From an uncultured Oscillospiraceae bacterium (GTDB lineage: Bacteria > Bacillota > Clostridia > Oscillospirales > Acutalibacteraceae), in contig CAJKJS010000114.1 of assembly GCA_905200265.1 (NCBI GenBank), forward strand, positions 1-5,551: a DNA stretch of 5,551 nt. The letters run 5' to 3'. Positions 5,531-5,551 of this stretch are shown here, in pieces (positions within the stretch are counted from its first letter, which is position 1; each line of letters starts with the position of its first letter). The notes below the pieces were generated by a model. It did no database searches. It had not been told where the DNA came from and saw only the letters and a list, made by a program, of their open reading frames with translations. Made by a program: the position numbers and the translations under genes.

Positions 5531-5551
5531 ACGAGCGGCAGCCAAAAGGCT
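5531..5551 (+). terminator. Left arm and loop of a probable intrinsic terminator (cut by window end)
   Basis: Directly after the last stop codon the sequence runs ACGAGCGGCAGCC, then AAAA, then GGCT at the very end. AGCC/GGCT already pair around the AAAA loop. If the arm continues, the next bases should be about GCCGCTCGT followed by T residues, giving a GC-rich stem of up to 13 bp flanked by A residues on the left, as in a bidirectional terminator. Only four pairs are visible, so this is a prediction. Confidence 0.5.

Noticed and set aside
1..5551. Mobile element, tRNA, rRNA or riboswitch
   Set aside because: I saw no transposase or integrase motifs, terminal inverted repeats, cloverleaf-like sequence or riboswitch consensus in the window.

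Overview
The window looks like a chromosomal segment of a Gram-positive, Clostridia-type bacterium (Bacillota, perhaps an Oscillospiraceae/Ruminococcaceae relative). The reasons are strong AGGAGG ribosome sites, sigma-A-like promoters in an AT-rich intergenic region, fairly balanced base composition in the genes, and a gene set (GldA-like ATPase, ABC-2 permease, GldG-like protein, DUF4340 protein) that is common in that group. The taxonomic call is inference; there is no rRNA or species marker here.

Layout. Positions 1-179 hold the 5' end of a leftward gene cut off by the window edge; its first residues weakly recall DUF1015 proteins. Positions 180-487 are a divergent intergenic region. It has a good leftward promoter (-35 TTGACA, -10 TACAAT), a good rightward promoter (-35 TTGAAA, extended -10 TGATAGGAT) and an operator-like imperfect palindrome at the predicted rightward start point. 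From 488 to 5529 four rightward genes are packed tightly: ABC ATPase (488-1555), six-helix ABC-2 permease (1552-2256, ATGA overlap), GldG-like membrane-anchored protein (2274-3965) and DUF4340 protein (3970-5529). Spacing and overlap indicate one operon with translational coupling. The last bases (5531-5551) look like the left arm and loop of an intrinsic terminator cut in half by the window end.

How the genes fit together. The ATPase and permease would form the core of an ABC-2 type transporter (ATPase dimer plus permease dimer). The GldG-like and DUF4340 proteins would be membrane-anchored partners with large domains outside the membrane. In Bacteroidota the related GldA/GldF/GldG set is tied to gliding motility. 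Nothing in the window suggests gliding here, and the substrate of these Clostridia-type systems is not known to me.

The points most worth a second look are the three-unit architecture of the DUF4340 protein with Ser/Asp/Glu-rich inserts at similar places in two units, the oppositely charged cytoplasmic tails on the ATPase and the GldG-like protein, and the shared control region facing a conserved-looking unknown gene.
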